In this document: one piece after another, positions 5,804-7,234 of the stretch | How positions within the stretch are numbered: the first letter of the stretch is position 1 | Layout of the letters: each line of letters starts with the position of its first letter | Source of the DNA: Clostridia bacterium | GTDB taxonomy: Bacteria > Bacillota > Clostridia > Oscillospirales > Butyricicoccaceae | DNA length: 7,234 nucleotides | Direction of reading: 5' to 3' | Assembly: GCA_017407765.1 (NCBI GenBank) | Contig: JAFQVZ010000296.1 | Span: 1 to 7,234 of the forward strand | The notes under the pieces: generated by a model | Seen by the model: the letters and a program-made list of their open reading frames with translations, nothing else | What the model was told of the DNA's origin: nothing | Database searches by the model: none | Position numbers and translations under genes: made by a program

Positions 5804-7190
5804 CATGTCGCTCACAAAGGTAAAGATGGCAGAGCAGGAGCCCAACGTAAGAAACGCTAACTTCCTCGAAGTTGCACAGGGCTACACACTCGAGCAGGCT
5901 AAGGAAGAAGCCGAGCGCTGCCTCAATTGTAAGAATGCTATGTGCGTTCAGGGCTGCCCTGTAAACGTACCCATCCCCCAGTTCATCGCTAAGATCCGCG
6001 AGGACGATCTGGAGGGCGCATATAAGATCCTCTCCAACGCAAACGCTCTGCCCGCAGTTTCCGGACGTGTATGTCCCCAGGAGACACAGTGCGAGAGCAA
6101 GTGCATCAGAGGCATCAAGGGCGAGCCCGTTGCTATCGGCCGCCTCGAGAGATTCGTTGCTGACTGGGCTCGTGAGAACGGCATCGTCAACATCGAAACA
6201 GCAGAAGCTACAGGCCATAAGGTCGCAGTCATCGGTTCCGGCCCTGCCGGCCTGACATGCGCAGGCGAGCTGGCAAGAAAGGGCCATGACGTAACAGTCT
6301 TCGAGGCTCTGCACGTTGCCGGCGGCGTTCTGTCCTATGGTATCCCCGAGTTCCGTCTCCCCAAGGAGATCGTAAACAAGGAAGTTGAGAACCTCGAGAA
6401 GATGGGCGTTAAGATCGAGACCAACATGGTCATCGGTAAGGTCCTGTCCATCGACGAGCTGCTCGAAGAGATGGGCTTTGAGGCCGTATTCATCGGCTCC
6501 GGCGCCGGTCTCCCCATGTTTGCTAAGATCCCCGGTGAGTCTCTCTGCGGCGTATACTCCGCTAACGAGTACCTCACACGTATCAACCTGATGAAGGCTT
6601 TCCGCGGCGCAGACAACTGCACAACACCCGTACTCGAGAGCCAGAGCGTAGCAGTCATCGGCGGCGGTAACGTTGCTATGGACGCTGCTCGCTGCGCTAA
6701 GAGAATGGGCGCTAAGGAAGTCCATATCGTATACCGCAGAGGCGAGGCAGAGCTTCCCGCACGTAAGGAAGAAGTTCACCACGCTATGGAAGAAGGCATC
6801 ATCTTTGACTTCCTCACAGCTCCCGTATCCATCGAGGGCGATGAGAAGGGCCGTGCATGCAAGCTGCACTGCGTAAAGATGGAGCTGGGCGAGCCCGATG
6901 CTTCCGGCAGACATCGTCCCATCCCCGTAGAGGGCAGCGACTTCGCTATCGAAGTTGACACAGTTATCCCCTCGCTGGGCACATCTCCCAACCCCCTCAT
7001 CCGTTCGACAACACCCGGTCTTGACACAAACAAGAAGGGCTGCATCGTAACAGCTGAGAACGGCTCCACATCGAGAGCTGCTGTCTTCGCAGGCGGCGAC
7101 GCTTCGACAGGTGCTGCTACAGTTATCCTCGCTATGGGCGCAGGCAAGACAGCTGCTGCTTCCATCGACGAGTATCTGAGAAACAAGTAA
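5796..7190 (+). CDS. nfnB: NfnB, large subunit of NADH-dependent reduced ferredoxin:NADP+ oxidoreductase (GltA/GltD-like)
   Basis: The 464-residue protein has the usual length of NfnB and of 'NADPH-dependent glutamate synthase, homotetrameric' database entries, a name that is misleading when nfnA is adjacent. An N-terminal helical domain carries eight or so iron-sulfur ligands for two [4Fe-4S] clusters: Cys42, Cys45, Cys50, Cys54, then Cys93, Cys99 and Cys103. By analogy with dihydropyrimidine dehydrogenase, a non-Cys ligand is expected about 20 residues later; Glu118 in 'GRLERF' fits. An FAD-binding fold follows with GSGPAG (147-152), 'GGVLSYGIPEFRLPKE' (176-191) and a C-terminal FAD motif 'VFAGGDASTGAATVI'. 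The NADP(H)-binding fold inserted between has GGGNVAMDAAR (289-299) and the nearby YRRGEAELPAR. This subunit holds the bifurcating FAD, receives electrons from NADPH and passes one branch to ferredoxin through its clusters. The net reaction links 2 NADPH to NADH and reduced ferredoxin, reversibly, in the cytoplasm. A true glutamate synthase would also need a glutaminase/synthase subunit, which is not seen here. Confidence 0.93.
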   Translation: MPNMSLTKVKMAEQEPNVRNANFLEVAQGYTLEQAKEEAERCLNCKNAMCVQGCPVNVPIPQFIAKIREDDLEGAYKILSNANALPAVSGRVCPQETQCESKCIRGIKGEPVAIGRLERFVADWARENGIVNIETAEATGHKVAVIGSGPAGLTCAGELARKGHDVTVFEALHVAGGVLSYGIPEFRLPKEIVNKEVENLEKMGVKIETNMVIGKVLSIDELLEEMGFEAVFIGSGAGLPMFAKIPGESLCGVYSANEYLTRINLMKAFRGADNCTTPVLESQSVAVIGGGNVAMDAARCAKRMGAKEVHIVYRRGEAELPARKEEVHHAMEEGIIFDFLTAPVSIEGDEKGRACKLHCVKMELGEPDASGRHRPIPVEGSDFAIEVDTVIPSLGTSPNPLIRSTTPGLDTNKKGCIVTAENGSTSRAAVFAGGDASTGAATVILAMGAGKTAAASIDEYLRNK

Positions 7191-7193
7191 TCA

Positions 7194-7210
7194 TTAAGCT
7201 TTTAGCTTAA
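7194..7210 (+). other. Weak AT-rich hairpin after nfnB
   Basis: TTAAGCT (7194-7200) pairs with AGCTTAA (7204-7210) around a 3-nt loop. It begins 3 nt after the nfnB stop. No T run follows on either side, so it is a poor terminator. It may be an RNA 3'-end stabiliser or an intercistronic processing site. Confidence 0.4.
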
Positions 7211-7228
7211 AATAGGAAAAGCCATCCG

Positions 7229-7234
7229 AAAGGA
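7229..7234 (+). promoter_or_regulatory. Possible ribosome binding site of the next gene
   Basis: The window ends in AAAGGA, 39-44 nt after the nfnB stop. With no strong terminator in between, a third co-transcribed gene may start just past the window. This cannot be decided from the bases given. Confidence 0.35.

Noticed and set aside
5715..6914. 399-codon and 305-codon (4928-5845) open frames on the - strand opposite nfnB and nfnA
   Set aside because: They are codon-register mirrors of nfnB and nfnA with repetitive composition; the sense-strand genes are unambiguous.

Overview
The window looks like a chromosomal segment of an anaerobic, endospore-forming Firmicute (class Clostridia, probably an Oscillospiraceae/Ruminococcaceae-like gut lineage). 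The reasons are spore germinant-receptor genes at the left edge, a ferredoxin-linked electron-bifurcating transhydrogenase (NfnAB) at the right edge, strong GGAGG-type ribosome binding sites, and consensus sigma-A promoters in a fairly GC-rich genome. The family level is inference.

Left block (1-1343, + strand): the C-terminal part of a Ger(x)C/GerAC spore germination lipoprotein, translationally coupled by an ATGA overlap to a GerAB-type spore germination permease. A GerAA-type partner is expected further left, outside the window. The pair ends in a hairpin that can act as a terminator on both strands and that separates it from the convergent next gene.

Middle block (1369-2893): a MepA-like MATE efflux pump on the - strand. 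Its own promoter and a leader of about 110 nt contain an intrinsic terminator and a competing stem, the architecture of a transcription-attenuating riboswitch. Given the MepA-type MATE gene downstream, the best candidate class is guanidine-IV (mepA motif). The MATE promoter lies back to back with a perfect-consensus promoter reading right into typA.

Right block (2894-7234, + strand): typA/bipA, a ribosome-associated translational GTPase, is monocistronic and closed by a strong terminator. After a 186-bp AT-rich regulatory gap with several inverted repeats come nfnA and nfnB. They overlap by 8 bp and encode the two subunits of NADH-dependent reduced ferredoxin:NADP+ oxidoreductase. The window ends 44 bp after nfnB with a weak hairpin and what looks like the ribosome binding site of the next gene.

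Most of the window is ordinary core or sporulation gene content. The parts that reward a second look are non-coding: the MATE leader RNA and the repeat-rich nfnAB promoter region. No insertion sequences, CRISPR arrays, tRNAs or rRNAs were seen, and no gene-free stretch exceeds 300 bp.
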